From Chitinophagaceae bacterium (GTDB taxonomy: Bacteria; Bacteroidota; Bacteroidia; Chitinophagales; Chitinophagaceae), in the NCBI GenBank assembly GCA_016720825.1, contig JADKJV010000006.1:186001-250000 (forward strand): a DNA stretch of 64,000 bases, given 5' to 3'. The notes beneath the pieces are model-generated. The model made no database searches, had not been told where the DNA came from, and worked only from the letters and a program-made list of their open reading frames with translations. How positions within the stretch are numbered: the first letter of the stretch is position 1; each line of letters opens with the position of its first letter. A program made the translations under genes and the position numbers. Positions 37,581-45,791 of this stretch are shown in pieces.

Positions 37581-38588
37581 TTAGTACAGTTTTTTCTCCA
37601 GCAAATACTCCGCTATCTGTATCGCATTCGTTGCAGCACCCTTCCGGAGATTATCACTCACCACCCACATATTTAAAGTATTGGGTTGTGATTCATCTCG
37701 GCGGAGACGACCTACAAATACTGCATCTTTCTCATGCGCGTCTTTGGGCATGGGGTATTGCTGCGTGGCGGGATCATCGGTGAGGATGATGCCGGGTGAT
37801 GAAGCGAGAAGGGCTTTTACTTCGTCGAGGTCAAAATCATTTTCAAATTCCACATTCACGCTTTCGCTGTGACCGCCCATGACGGGGATTCGCACCGTAG
37901 TGGCAGTAACGCGGATGGAATCATCCCGCATGATCTTACAGGTTTCCATCACCATTTTCATTTCCTCTTTGGTATATCCGTTTTCGAGGAATACATCAAT
38001 CTGCGGAATCACGTTCAGGTCAATGGGATATTTATAAGCCATGGGGTAAGGACTGGCCTCACCGGTAACGGCTTTATGACGCTCGCCGATTAATTGCTCA
38101 ACCGCTTTCACACCTGTGCCGGTTACGCTCTGGTAAGTTGATACTACTATCCTCTTCGCAGTATACTTTTTATGCAGCGGGTTCAGTGCTACAACCATTT
38201 GTATCGTGGAGCAGTTGGGGTTGGCAATGATCTTATCATTTTTGGTAAGGATGTCCGCATTGATTTCCGGAACCACCAGTGGTTTAGTGGGATCCATTCT
38301 CCAGGCAGAGGAGTTATCAATAACCGTAATGCCCGCTTCTGCAAACTTGGGTGCCCACTCCAGGGAAGTACCGCCGCCGGCAGAGAAAATAGCTACAGCA
38401 GGTTTGGCTGCAATCGCGTCGGCCATGCTTACCACCTTATAATAATTACCCTTGAATTCCACTTCCTTACCCACGCTTTTTTCAGAAGCCACGGGAATCA
38501 GTATTGATACAGGGAAATTCCGCTCTGCAAGCACTTGTAACATTTTGGAACCAACCAGTCCGGTGGCGCCCACAACTGCAACTTTCAT
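37581..38588 (-). CDS. asd: Aspartate-semialdehyde dehydrogenase
   Basis: 335 residues. It reduces aspartyl phosphate to aspartate semialdehyde with NADPH, a shared step to lysine/diaminopimelate, threonine and methionine. The Rossmann start VAVVGATGLVGSKML is intact, the nucleophile is C126 in NPNCSTIQM, and the active-site His lies in GERHKAVTGE. C-terminal catalytic/dimer region SESVNVEFEND is normal. No other biosynthetic genes are adjacent. The 5' leader carries a terminator-like hairpin and a competing arm (see 38611-38683), suggesting transcription attenuation. Confidence 0.97.
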   Translation of the reverse strand: MKVAVVGATGLVGSKMLQVLAERNFPVSILIPVASEKSVGKEVEFKGNYYKVVSMADAIAAKPAVAIFSAGGGTSLEWAPKFAEAGITVIDNSSAWRMDPTKPLVVPEINADILTKNDKIIANPNCSTIQMVVALNPLHKKYTAKRIVVSTYQSVTGTGVKAVEQLIGERHKAVTGEASPYPMAYKYPIDLNVIPQIDVFLENGYTKEEMKMVMETCKIMRDDSIRVTATTVRIPVMGGHSESVNVEFENDFDLDEVKALLASSPGIILTDDPATQQYPMPKDAHEKDAVFVGRLRRDESQPNTLNMWVVSDNLRKGAATNAIQIAEYLLEKKLY

Positions 38589-38610
38589 TGATTTGTTTTT
38601 TATAGTTTAT

Positions 38611-38683
38611 AAAATAAAAAACCCTCCGCTTGGGAAGGTCTGCTGCATATATATGTTGTTATACAAAACGGAGCAAACCTTCC
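38611..38683 (-). promoter_or_regulatory. Candidate transcription attenuator in the asd leader
   Basis: On the sense strand CCTTCC-CAAGC-GGAGGG is followed by TTTTTTATTTT, a terminator-like hairpin 22 bases before the asd start. About 35 bases earlier, GGAAGGTTTGCTCCG can pair with ACCTTCC and with CGGAG, which would prevent the terminator. No other gene lies upstream in this direction, so a plain terminator would be unexpected. A possible 8-codon peptide (MEGLLRFV) overlaps the first arm. Confidence 0.45.
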
Positions 38684-38831
38684 ATCAGGAATGTTTATTT
38701 GTGCGTTTTGTATGTTTCATCATTTTCATGCAGGGCAAAAATACAGGTCAAATGTTTTTTTCCCAAATAATATGGGAATAATCTCATGCTTTATTTCAGG
38801 CACAGAACAAGTGTTTGTATAATTTGCTTCA

Positions 38832-40541
38832 GTGAAAAAGATAGTGATGCTATGGCTGCTGACGGGCGCAATCGTTACCGTACAGGCACAAAACAGGTAT
38901 GAAGTGGTGATTGATGAAATCATGGCCGACCCCAGTCCTCCAGTGGGTCTTCCCAACCTGGAATGGATTGAACTGAAAAATACCGGCAGCAGCGCCATTA
39001 ACCTCCAAAACTGGCGCATCGGTGATGCCAGCAGCCAGAGCGGGGCATTTCCACCCTTTATATTACTACCCGACAGTTTTGTGATTGTTTGCAGTTCATC
39101 ATCGCTTTCTGCATTATCCGTATTTGGAAGAGCAGTATCCGTCACTTCATTCCCCTCATTGGATAACGCCGGCGACCTGCTTTACCTCAAAGCCGCAACC
39201 GGGAAAATCATTCACGGAATAGAATATGATCTCAGCTGGTATGGCAATGAATTAAAAAAAGATGGCGGCTGGAGTATGGAGATGATCGACACCCACGCAC
39301 CCTGCAGTGGTATTTCTAACTGGAAAGCATCCACCGATCCGGCAGGAGGCACACCGGGTAAAAAAAATGCCACCGATGGTATCAACGCGGAACACCCGGT
39401 GCCGGTAATAAAAAATGTTTACACAACCGGTAATAATACAATCAGCATTGTGTTTGAAAATCCGGTTGACAGTATATCTGCCACCACACTCAGTCATTAC
39501 CAGACCGGTAATAATATCGTCATACAATCTGCCATTTGCCTGCCACCGCTTTTTAATGTGGTACAATTAAAAACTGCACAACCATTAGACAGTGGCCATA
39601 TTTATGAAATCCAGATCACCCAGGTAAAAGACTGCAGCAGCAACACCATGACAGAAACCGCCGTCATCCGGACCGGCATACCCGCAGCTCCGCATACCGG
39701 TGATGTGGTCATCAATGAAATTTTATTCAACCCCCGTTCCGGCGGATATGATTTTACGGAACTGCTGAACAGGAGTGAAAAAATCATTGATGCCGCTTCC
39801 TTATATATTGCCAGCCGGAACAGCAGTGGTGCCATCGCTTCACTTACGCCGGTTACCACAACCCCTTTTTATTTATTTCCCGGCGACTATCTCGCGATTA
39901 CTGAAAATGCAATAGCAATAGGGCGCGATTATTTTGTAAAAGTCCCGAAGACCATCATTGAACTTAGTTCCCTTCCTTCCATGCCCGATGATGAAGGCTG
40001 GGTAATACTGCTTGATACGCAGGGAAACATCCTCGAAGAATTGCACTACAAAGACGACTGGCATTTCAAACTGATGAATGATCCCGAAGGGGTTTCGCTG
40101 GAAAGAGTAGATCCCGCACTTACGGTAAATGATCCGCTGAACTGGCACAGTGCCGCTTCCACTGCAGGCTGGGCCACACCCGGATACCGGAATTCCCAAT
40201 ACAAACAACAGGGCACAGCAGATGCCACATTCTCCATTACGCCAACCGTTATTTCCCCTGATAATGATGGCCGCGATGACATGGCCACCATTCAATACCA
40301 GATGGAAAGCAGCGGCTTTGTAGCAAACATCACCATTTATGATGCTTCAGGCCGGCCCGTGCGTTTACTCGTACGCAACGCCCTCCTCGGCCTCACCGGT
40401 TACTGGCGCTGGGATGGCCTGGATGAAAACGGGCAAAAACTGCAACCCGGCCCGTACATATTTTTTATTGAGATTTTTAATGGGGAGGGGAAGCGGAAGG
40501 CGTTTAAGGAGATGGTGGTGGTGGCGGGGACATTCAAATGA
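38832..40541 (+). CDS. Secreted lamin-tail-domain protein with FlgD-like C-terminus
   Basis: 569 residues, GTG start, signal MLWLLTGAIVTVQAQ. Two lamin-tail-like beta domains are seen: VVIDEIMADPSPPVGLPNLEWIELKNTG (about residues 25-130) and VVINEILFNPRSGGYDFTELLN (about 290-410), separated by an Ig-like stretch (VYTTGNNTISIVFENPVD). The end (ISPDNDGRDDMATIQYQM, YWRWDGLDENGQKLQPGPYIFFIEI) resembles the FlgD Ig-like/gliding C-terminal module. Cell-surface or secreted structural role inferred. The stop overlaps the next start by 4 bases (ATGA). Confidence 0.78.
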   Translation: MKKIVMLWLLTGAIVTVQAQNRYEVVIDEIMADPSPPVGLPNLEWIELKNTGSSAINLQNWRIGDASSQSGAFPPFILLPDSFVIVCSSSSLSALSVFGRAVSVTSFPSLDNAGDLLYLKAATGKIIHGIEYDLSWYGNELKKDGGWSMEMIDTHAPCSGISNWKASTDPAGGTPGKKNATDGINAEHPVPVIKNVYTTGNNTISIVFENPVDSISATTLSHYQTGNNIVIQSAICLPPLFNVVQLKTAQPLDSGHIYEIQITQVKDCSSNTMTETAVIRTGIPAAPHTGDVVINEILFNPRSGGYDFTELLNRSEKIIDAASLYIASRNSSGAIASLTPVTTTPFYLFPGDYLAITENAIAIGRDYFVKVPKTIIELSSLPSMPDDEGWVILLDTQGNILEELHYKDDWHFKLMNDPEGVSLERVDPALTVNDPLNWHSAASTAGWATPGYRNSQYKQQGTADATFSITPTVISPDNDGRDDMATIQYQMESSGFVANITIYDASGRPVRLLVRNALLGLTGYWRWDGLDENGQKLQPGPYIFFIEIFNGEGKRKAFKEMVVVAGTFK

Positions 40542-40963
40542 GACATAAAGGAATCAAAAAAAAATTCAGCGGCTTTCACCCGACTCCATTTGCCATAGGA
40601 CATTCCATTGATCCGGTTACAGATGAACTTAAAAAGATTTTAGCCAAAAAATATATTTACTTCATCTACATACTTGAATGTTTTGATGGCTGTTTCTACA
40701 CAGGATTCACCAATAACATACTCCGCAGGTTCAAACAACACCAGGAAGGATTTTATCCCGACAGTTTCACTGCCTCCAATCGCCCACTGACATTTAAATA
40801 CTTTGAAGTATACGATTGTGTATGGGATGCCATCTGGCGGGAAAAACAAATCAAATCCTGGACAAGGAAAAAAAAGGAAGCATTGATCAAGGGGGAAATT
40901 GGGGAGTTGAAGAAATTGGCGAGGAGGAGGGGGAGAGGGAAACCCGGTCAGACTTCGGCTTAG
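40538..40963 (+). CDS. GIY-YIG domain protein (UvrC-N/YhbQ-like)
   Basis: 141 residues. The GIY-YIG nuclease core begins at about residue 40 (YFIYILECFDGCFYTGFTNNILRRFKQHQEG) with the Arg and later REKQIKSWTRKKKEALI typical of small stand-alone members. The first ~38 residues are an unusual extension; a later start cannot be excluded. The ATG overlaps the preceding stop (ATGA), so translation is coupled. Its last residues GQTSA and the TAG lie inside the following repeat block. Small GIY-YIG proteins of this type are usually of unknown substrate. Confidence 0.8.
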   Translation: MRHKGIKKKFSGFHPTPFAIGHSIDPVTDELKKILAKKYIYFIYILECFDGCFYTGFTNNILRRFKQHQEGFYPDSFTASNRPLTFKYFEVYDCVWDAIWREKQIKSWTRKKKEALIKGEIGELKKLARRRGRGKPGQTSA

Positions 40964-41490
40964 AGGTTGAAAGAAGTTAGAGTCCGAAATTTGGCTCAGT
41001 CTGACCTACTACTTAACTCGGAGGCAAGGTGTCCGGTGTGAGCAGGGACGGTCAGCCTTCGGCTTAGATGCTGAAAGAAGATAGACTCCGAAACTTGGCT
41101 CAATCTGACCTACTCCTAAACTCGGAGGCAAGGTGTTCGGTGTGAGCGGGGACGGTCAGCCTTCGGCTTAGATGCTGAAAGAAGATAGACTCCGAAACTT
41201 GGCTCAGTCTGACCTACTACTAATATCGGAGGCAAGGTGTTCGGTGTGAGCCTTATTTAGAATAATTATAAATAATAGAATAAAACTAACAGTAAGATTC
41301 CTTAAAATCACCACTCCGCCGTCGCCGAACACCGAACACTAACCCTTACTTGGCTCAGTCTGACCTACTACTTATCTCGGAGGCAAGGTGTTCGGTGTGA
41401 GCCTTATTTAGAATAATTATAAATAATAGAATAAAACTAACAGTAAGATTCCTTAAAATCACCACTCCGCCGTCGCCGAACACCGAACAC
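40946..41490. repeat. Tandem repeat block with duplicated 103-bp inverted-repeat element
   Basis: Two and a half copies of a 104-base unit (starts 40946, 41050, 41154; each GGTCAGNCTTCGGCTTAGA) are followed by two 141-base copies (41199-41339 and 41350-41490). Each of the latter contains an element bounded by perfect 11-bp inverted ends GTGTTCGGTGT and ACACCGAACAC (41237-41339, 41388-41490) around an AT-rich core. The ends contain the heptamer CCGAACA in tandem. The block fills the 535-base gap between the GIY-YIG gene and the convergent kinase gene. Confidence 0.9.
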
Positions 41491-41498
41491 CGCCCCAC

Positions 41499-42422
41499 CT
41501 ACACCAACTCAATATCAAAACTCACCAACTGCCTGAACTGGTCAATCCTCCTGTTTATATCATCTGTATTCACTTCTTTCAAACGGGTTGGGCCAAATTT
41601 TTCCACGCAGAAGCTGGCCATGGCTGAACCCACGATGATACCGCGCTTCATATTCTCAAAAGAGATGTCCCCTGTTTTGGCAAGATGCCCCATAAAACCA
41701 CCTGCGAATGTATCGCCGGCTCCTGTGGGATCAAATACATCTTCCAGCGGCAATGCCGGTGCATAAAAAACATCATCACCATGGAACAGGAGCGCACCGT
41801 GTTCGCCTTTTTTAATGATCAGGTATTTGGGACCCATAGCCAGGATTGTCCTGGCGGCTTTTACCAGTGAAAACTGCCCGCTGAGCTGGCGCGCTTCCGC
41901 ATCATTCACCAGCAGCATATCCACCTGTTTCAGCAGTTTCTCCAGATCGCCCATGGCAGATTCCATCCAGAAATTCATAGTGTCCATCACAATCAGCTTG
42001 GGGCGAGTTTTCATCTGGTTGATAACACTCATCTGGATACTCGGCATCAGGTTGCCCAGCATCAGGAATTCAGCACCCTGGTAAGAATCGGGCACTTTGG
42101 GATTGAAATCAGCCAGTACATTGAGGTCAGTTATTAATGTATCACGGGTGTTCATGTCTTCATGATAACGGCCTGCCCAGAAAAATGATTTTTTATCAGG
42201 TACAATTTCAACACCGTCGAGTTCAATACCGCGGCTCCTCATTTCATCCATTTCTTCCTTCGGAAAATCAAAACCCACAATAGAAATCTGCTGAACGGGT
42301 TTCAGGAAATTACTGGCTGCATAAGCTACATAAGTGGCAGATCCGCCGACAATCTTATCAGTTTTTCCAAAAGGGGTTTCAATCGCATCAAAAGCCATGG
42401 TACCAACGGTAATGAGAGACAT
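41499..42422 (-). CDS. PfkB-family sugar or nucleoside kinase
   Basis: 307 residues, full length. The N-terminal substrate region has VGGSATYVAYAASNF and the C-terminal PfkB signature is DPTGAGDTFAGGFMGHL, whose Asp is the catalytic base and whose GAGD forms the anion hole. Substrate is not determinable; members include ribokinase, adenosine kinase and sugar kinases. A -7-like TAGGTTTG lies about 75 bases upstream. The gene ends 8 bases from the repeat block. Confidence 0.9.
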   Translation of the reverse strand: MSLITVGTMAFDAIETPFGKTDKIVGGSATYVAYAASNFLKPVQQISIVGFDFPKEEMDEMRSRGIELDGVEIVPDKKSFFWAGRYHEDMNTRDTLITDLNVLADFNPKVPDSYQGAEFLMLGNLMPSIQMSVINQMKTRPKLIVMDTMNFWMESAMGDLEKLLKQVDMLLVNDAEARQLSGQFSLVKAARTILAMGPKYLIIKKGEHGALLFHGDDVFYAPALPLEDVFDPTGAGDTFAGGFMGHLAKTGDISFENMKRGIIVGSAMASFCVEKFGPTRLKEVNTDDINRRIDQFRQLVSFDIELV

Positions 42423-42495
42423 ATTGCATTTTTTAATTGATCAAATCTCGGCAGCGGCCGGATATTTCAGAGCTGCCGGTTGCCTGAACGGCGTG

Positions 42496-42503
42496 CAAAC
42501 CTA
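42496..42503 (-). promoter_or_regulatory. Candidate -7 element (TAGGTTTG) for the PfkB-type kinase gene
   Basis: Matches TAnnTTTG and lies 74 bases upstream of the start codon. No convincing -33 TTG is at the usual 19-21 base distance, so this is a weak call. Confidence 0.35.
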
Positions 42504-42568
42504 CATGAATTTTTTATACGCCTGAAAACCAAAATCGAGATGGCCGATTTACTAACTTCAGGATATAA

Positions 42569-43285
42569 ATGATGAGAAAAACAATCATACTGGTCTTGGT
42601 TTGCCTGCTGCTTCATCCGGATGGCAAAACCCAGTTTGATACGGCTTATACCAAAAACCGCATCCGGATTTGTGCCGATAGTTTTGCGATGGGATATCTC
42701 ACCAAAAACTGGCCATTATACACCCGTTTCTCCTACCCTCCCCTGGTGGCCAAAATGGGCGGGGCTGCGGAGTTTCAGTCTATCATCCGTGATGCGCGTA
42801 CCCAAATACCCGACAGCTGCTGGAAAAAATACGAGCCCGGGGCTGTTCTTCAGGTATTGAAAACCGAAGGCGACATGCAGGCCATCATAGAGTTAAACAG
42901 CATACTGGAATATAATGATGTGAGGATAACGGCCACCTCCCACCTGGTTGCCGAATCCTGGGATGCCGGTTATTTCTGGACTTTTTTTGACCCGCTCAAC
43001 GACAGCACCCTGGCCCGCTTTATTAAGCCAGACCTCTCACCCAGCCTTCATATCCCGGAGAGAAAGGAAAAAATGGAACCGCTGAAACCCAGCAAATCGG
43101 TTCAAAGACCTGAGCCCGCAGCTCTCCCTGCCTCCCCGAATAAGTTTCACTATTCGGGGCAAGCCTGCTCCCTGCTTCCTGCAACCTGCCCCTGCTCCCC
43201 GAATAAGTTTCACTATTCGGGGCAAGCCTGCTCCCTGCCCCCACCTGCCCCCTGCTCCCTGCTTCCTGCTCCCTGCTTCCTGTAG
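42569..43285 (+). CDS. Secreted protein of unknown function with repeat-derived C-terminus
   Basis: 238 residues as read. A signal peptide (MMRKTIILVLVCLLLHPDGKTQ) is followed by about 165 residues of native sequence (FDTAYTKNRIRICADSFAMG to HIPERKEKMEPLKP). From about residue 188 the protein is encoded by hairpin and heptamer repeat DNA and reads SPNKFHYSGQACS twice, then Pro/Cys/Leu-rich residues. The repeat presumably replaced the original stop codon. Family not recognised. It is upstream of the paa regulator but separated by the repeat. Confidence 0.65.
   Translation: MMRKTIILVLVCLLLHPDGKTQFDTAYTKNRIRICADSFAMGYLTKNWPLYTRFSYPPLVAKMGGAAEFQSIIRDARTQIPDSCWKKYEPGAVLQVLKTEGDMQAIIELNSILEYNDVRITATSHLVAESWDAGYFWTFFDPLNDSTLARFIKPDLSPSLHIPERKEKMEPLKPSKSVQRPEPAALPASPNKFHYSGQACSLLPATCPCSPNKFHYSGQACSLPPPAPCSLLPAPCFL
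43129..43285. repeat. Hairpin pair plus CTGCTYC heptamer repeat
   Basis: Two identical 26-base hairpins (43134-43159 and 43197-43222; stem CCCCGAATA/TATTCGGGG, loop AGTTTCAC) are each followed by GCAAGCCTGCTCCCTG. The tail is tandem CTGCTCC/CTGCTTC units of 7 bases up to the TAG at 43283. The whole block is translated as the C-terminus of the preceding secreted protein. Confidence 0.9.
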
Positions 43286-43319
43286 TAATTAAACAGATTC
43301 AATCTTATTACAGGTTTAT

Positions 43320-43327
43320 TATCTTTG
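43320..43327 (+). promoter_or_regulatory. -7 promoter element (TATCTTTG) of the tetR-paaE operon
   Basis: Exact TAnnTTTG match only three bases before the ATG at 43331. If used, transcription would begin at or near the start codon, giving a leaderless tetR message. No -33 TTG is obvious upstream. Confidence 0.45.
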
Positions 43328-43330
43328 AGT

Positions 43331-44149
43331 ATGTCCCGCTTGCCCCGCAAAAAAGCTTCTAAGAAAGATCTGATCGTCGCGAAGGCATCCACGATGTTCC
43401 GCGAGAAGGGTTTCCCGGCCACGTCCATGCGTGACCTGGCGGAATCTGTGGGCATAGAAGCTGCCAGTTTATACAATCACATTCAGTCCAAATCAGAAAT
43501 ACTCCAGGAAATTGTATTCCGCACAGCCAACGACCGCAACGTACATCTCTCCAGCCTGGATGATGACCCGATGAGCCATACTAAGAAACTGGAATCCCTG
43601 ATCCGTTTCCACGTACAGATGATGCTGAACCGCTTTGATGATTATTGCGTGATGATTAATGAATGGTTCCACCTGACGGAGCCTTATCTCACCAATTTCA
43701 CCACCCAGCGGCGCACCTACGTACAGAAAATGGAACGCATTATCGAAGAGGGAATCAGTACCCGGGAATTGAAACCGGTTATTCCTTATGTGGCCGTACT
43801 AACCATACTTTCTTCTGTCCGTGGCCTGGAATTCTGGCACCGAAGCGGTAAAAAAATAACACCGCAGGAAATGGAAGACAATATGGTGAACCACCTGATT
43901 TATGGTTTAAAAAAAGAGCTGATCAATTATGTCATTACACTTTCACCGCCTGATGGTCCGCGAGGTCAGACAGGAAACCCCGGACTGCGTGTCCGTACTA
44001 TTTGCTATGCCCGAAGAACTGAAAGAGAAATTCAGTTTTACCCAGGGACAAAGCCTCACCCTCCGCGCCAAAGTGAACGGGGAAGAACTGCGCCGCACAT
44101 ATTCTATTTGTTCGAGCCCGCTCGACAAAGAATGGCGCGTGGCCATTAA
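43331..44149 (+). CDS. TetR-family regulator of the paa genes, with anomalous C-terminal extension
   Basis: N-terminal HTH KDLIVAKASTMFREKGFPATSMRDLAESVG then AASLYNHIQSKSEIL is canonical for TetR, followed by the all-helical ligand domain. I start at ATG 43331, since 43325 is a TTG. The frame runs 74 residues past the normal ~196-residue TetR length, overlapping paaE by 220 bases with composition unlike any domain. The extension begins at a run of seven A (43909-43915). With six A the frame would stop at TGA 43920-43922, six bases before the paaE ATG. The native protein probably ends ...YGLKKS; the extra A is a mutation, error, or slippage site. Likely ligand: phenylacetyl-CoA. Confidence 0.82.
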   Translation: MSRLPRKKASKKDLIVAKASTMFREKGFPATSMRDLAESVGIEAASLYNHIQSKSEILQEIVFRTANDRNVHLSSLDDDPMSHTKKLESLIRFHVQMMLNRFDDYCVMINEWFHLTEPYLTNFTTQRRTYVQKMERIIEEGISTRELKPVIPYVAVLTILSSVRGLEFWHRSGKKITPQEMEDNMVNHLIYGLKKELINYVITLSPPDGPRGQTGNPGLRVRTICYARRTEREIQFYPGTKPHPPRQSERGRTAPHIFYLFEPARQRMARGH

Positions 44150-45008
44150 AAAAGTGGAAGGTGGTTTGTTTTCAAACTTTGCCAACTCCACATTAAAAGC
44201 TGGTGATGTGCTGGAAGTAATGCCGCCCGTGGGAAATTTCAACACGCCGCTCCATCCCCAGCAGACAAAACACTACATGGCTTTTGCTGCCGGCAGCGGG
44301 ATCACGCCCGTTCTGTCACTGATTAAAACCACCCTGGCTTCCGAAAGCAGGAGCACGTTTACATTGGTGTATGGCAACCGCGACCGCCAGTCAATCATTT
44401 TTTCTGAAGCACTGGAAGCGCTCAAGAATAAATACATGGAGCGTTTCAACCTGGTACATATCCTCAGCCGGGAAAAAACAGATACCGTTTTGCACGCCGG
44501 CCGTATCAATGCAGAGAAACTGGAAGCATTGAAAAAAATGGTGGATTATACCGGCATTGACGAATTTTTTGTCTGCGGCCCGGAAGACATGATTTTTGCC
44601 GTGAAAGATTTCCTGGAATCCAATGGCATTGATAAAAAACATGTCCATTTTGAATTATTCACCACACCGGGACAAATCAGAAAACCGGCGAAAGCGTTTA
44701 ATAAAAAAGAAAAACCTGTTTCGGCCAGTCATATCACCGTGAAGCTCGATGGCCGCAGCATTGATTTTTCCATGATGGCCGGTGCCGAATCCAGTATTCT
44801 TGATGCTGCCCTCCAGGCCGGTGCCGATTTGCCTTACGCCTGTAAAGGCGGTATGTGCTGTACCTGTAAAGCCAAACTGATGGAAGGCAAAGTGGAAATG
44901 GATGTGCATTGGGGACTGGAAGAGGATGAAATCAAAAAAGGTTATATCCTCACCTGCCAGAGCCACCCGGTTACAGATAAAGTAATTATTGATTTTGACA
45001 ACCGCTGA
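43929..45008 (+). CDS. paaE: Phenylacetyl-CoA epoxidase reductase subunit PaaE
   Basis: Supplies electrons from NADPH to the PaaABC oxygenase. 359 residues: FAD-binding beta barrel with RRTYSICSSPL, NAD(P) domain with AGSGITPVLSLIKT and FFVCGPEDM, and a C-terminal plant-type 2Fe-2S domain whose ligands are C305, C310, C313 and C343 (CKGGMCCTCKAKL and ILTCQSHP). The order FAD-NAD-ferredoxin is that of PaaE. Six bases follow the probable native end of tetR. Separated from paaA by an unrecognised secreted-protein gene and a heptamer repeat. Confidence 0.95.
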   Translation: MSLHFHRLMVREVRQETPDCVSVLFAMPEELKEKFSFTQGQSLTLRAKVNGEELRRTYSICSSPLDKEWRVAIKKVEGGLFSNFANSTLKAGDVLEVMPPVGNFNTPLHPQQTKHYMAFAAGSGITPVLSLIKTTLASESRSTFTLVYGNRDRQSIIFSEALEALKNKYMERFNLVHILSREKTDTVLHAGRINAEKLEALKKMVDYTGIDEFFVCGPEDMIFAVKDFLESNGIDKKHVHFELFTTPGQIRKPAKAFNKKEKPVSASHITVKLDGRSIDFSMMAGAESSILDAALQAGADLPYACKGGMCCTCKAKLMEGKVEMDVHWGLEEDEIKKGYILTCQSHPVTDKVIIDFDNR

Positions 45009-45037
45009 TTTCAGGTTTTACGCTATATATATTATAC

Positions 45038-45616
45038 ATGAAAAAAATCCTGCTACTACTGCCTGTGCTGCTGGCACTAACCACAGCCGCGCAGAATATT
45101 TCTGAAATCCGTCAGTATTATACGGAGATCAATACTAAAATCACCCAGTCGCTGGAACAGGGTTTTGAAGGCCCCTTATATAACAACCATTGGGTTACCA
45201 ATCATCATAACCGCAGCTGGCCTGCCGTTGGCAATTATTCTGAAACAACTGATTTCTGGTATGATGACCCGCCCTATCATTTACCAGCCGAAGAACGAGA
45301 TCCGAAAAATGTACTGGTGAAAGTAACCATGACAAGGATCTCCTCCCACCTCAAAGCAGATGAAGAATATCTTTTTAAAGACGGCAAACTGATTTTCTTT
45401 TTCCGCAAAGAAGCCGAAGAAGGACAACAATGGGAAACCCGTATCTATTTCGACAACCAGGGAGCAGTTATTAAAACCAGTGTTAAAGCCAATAACCGCG
45501 AACTCACAGATAAAGATTTTTTAACAGAAGAATTCAGGGATTTCAGGCCGGATGGAGTTGCTGTGATGGAAGTTGCTAAGAAGTACCAGGATTTATTTGT
45601 GAAGAGTAATTCATAG
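45038..45616 (+). CDS. Secreted protein of unknown function within the paa island
   Basis: 192 residues with signal MKKILLLLPVLLALTTAAQ. The mature region has conserved-looking W/Y-rich segments (GPLYNNHWVTNHHNRSWPAVGNY, DFWYDDPPYH) and beta strands. No known catalytic motif. It sits between paaE and paaA, 29 bases after paaE. Its TAG stop is directly joined to a GTTACC-type heptamer repeat. Periplasmic location is inferred; link to phenylacetate metabolism is positional only. Confidence 0.65.
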   Translation: MKKILLLLPVLLALTTAAQNISEIRQYYTEINTKITQSLEQGFEGPLYNNHWVTNHHNRSWPAVGNYSETTDFWYDDPPYHLPAEERDPKNVLVKVTMTRISSHLKADEEYLFKDGKLIFFFRKEAEEGQQWETRIYFDNQGAVIKTSVKANNRELTDKDFLTEEFRDFRPDGVAVMEVAKKYQDLFVKSNS

Positions 45617-45758
45617 TTACCGGTAACAAGTTACCGGTTACCAGTAACCTGTTACCAGTAAACAGCCAAATACAACAGACTGGAACTGGCAACTGGCAAC
45701 CGGCAACCGGCAACTGGCAACTGGCAACTGGTAACTGGCAACTGGTAACCGGTAACTT
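45616..45758. repeat. Heptamer repeat (GTTACCR/YGGYAAC), locus 2
   Basis: A first block of GTTACCG/GTTACCA units on the plus strand is followed by at least ten tandem CTGGCAA/CCGGCAA/CTGGTAA units in the opposite sense. The unit length is exactly 7 bases and the halves are inverted, so a long hairpin can form. It begins with the G of the preceding gene's TAG stop, exactly as at 37484. Confidence 0.9.
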
Positions 45759-45765
45759 TTTTAAT

Positions 45766-45773
45766 TAGCTTTG
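45766..45773 (+). promoter_or_regulatory. -7 promoter element (TAGCTTTG) of paaABCD
   Basis: Exact TAnnTTTG, 18 bases before the paaA ATG, directly after the heptamer repeat. It suggests paaABCD has its own promoter; no TTG at -33 is clear because the upstream bases are repeat sequence. Confidence 0.5.
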
Positions 45774-45791
45774 AAATATTAAAACGCACTT

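Noticed and set aside
40946..41490. CRISPR or phage remnant
   Set aside because: The 104-base and 141-base units are direct copies with no spacers, and no phage or cas genes are nearby.
43325..43330. TTG start of tetR
   Set aside because: ATG 43331 is the better codon and adds only two fewer residues; it also fits the -7 element position.
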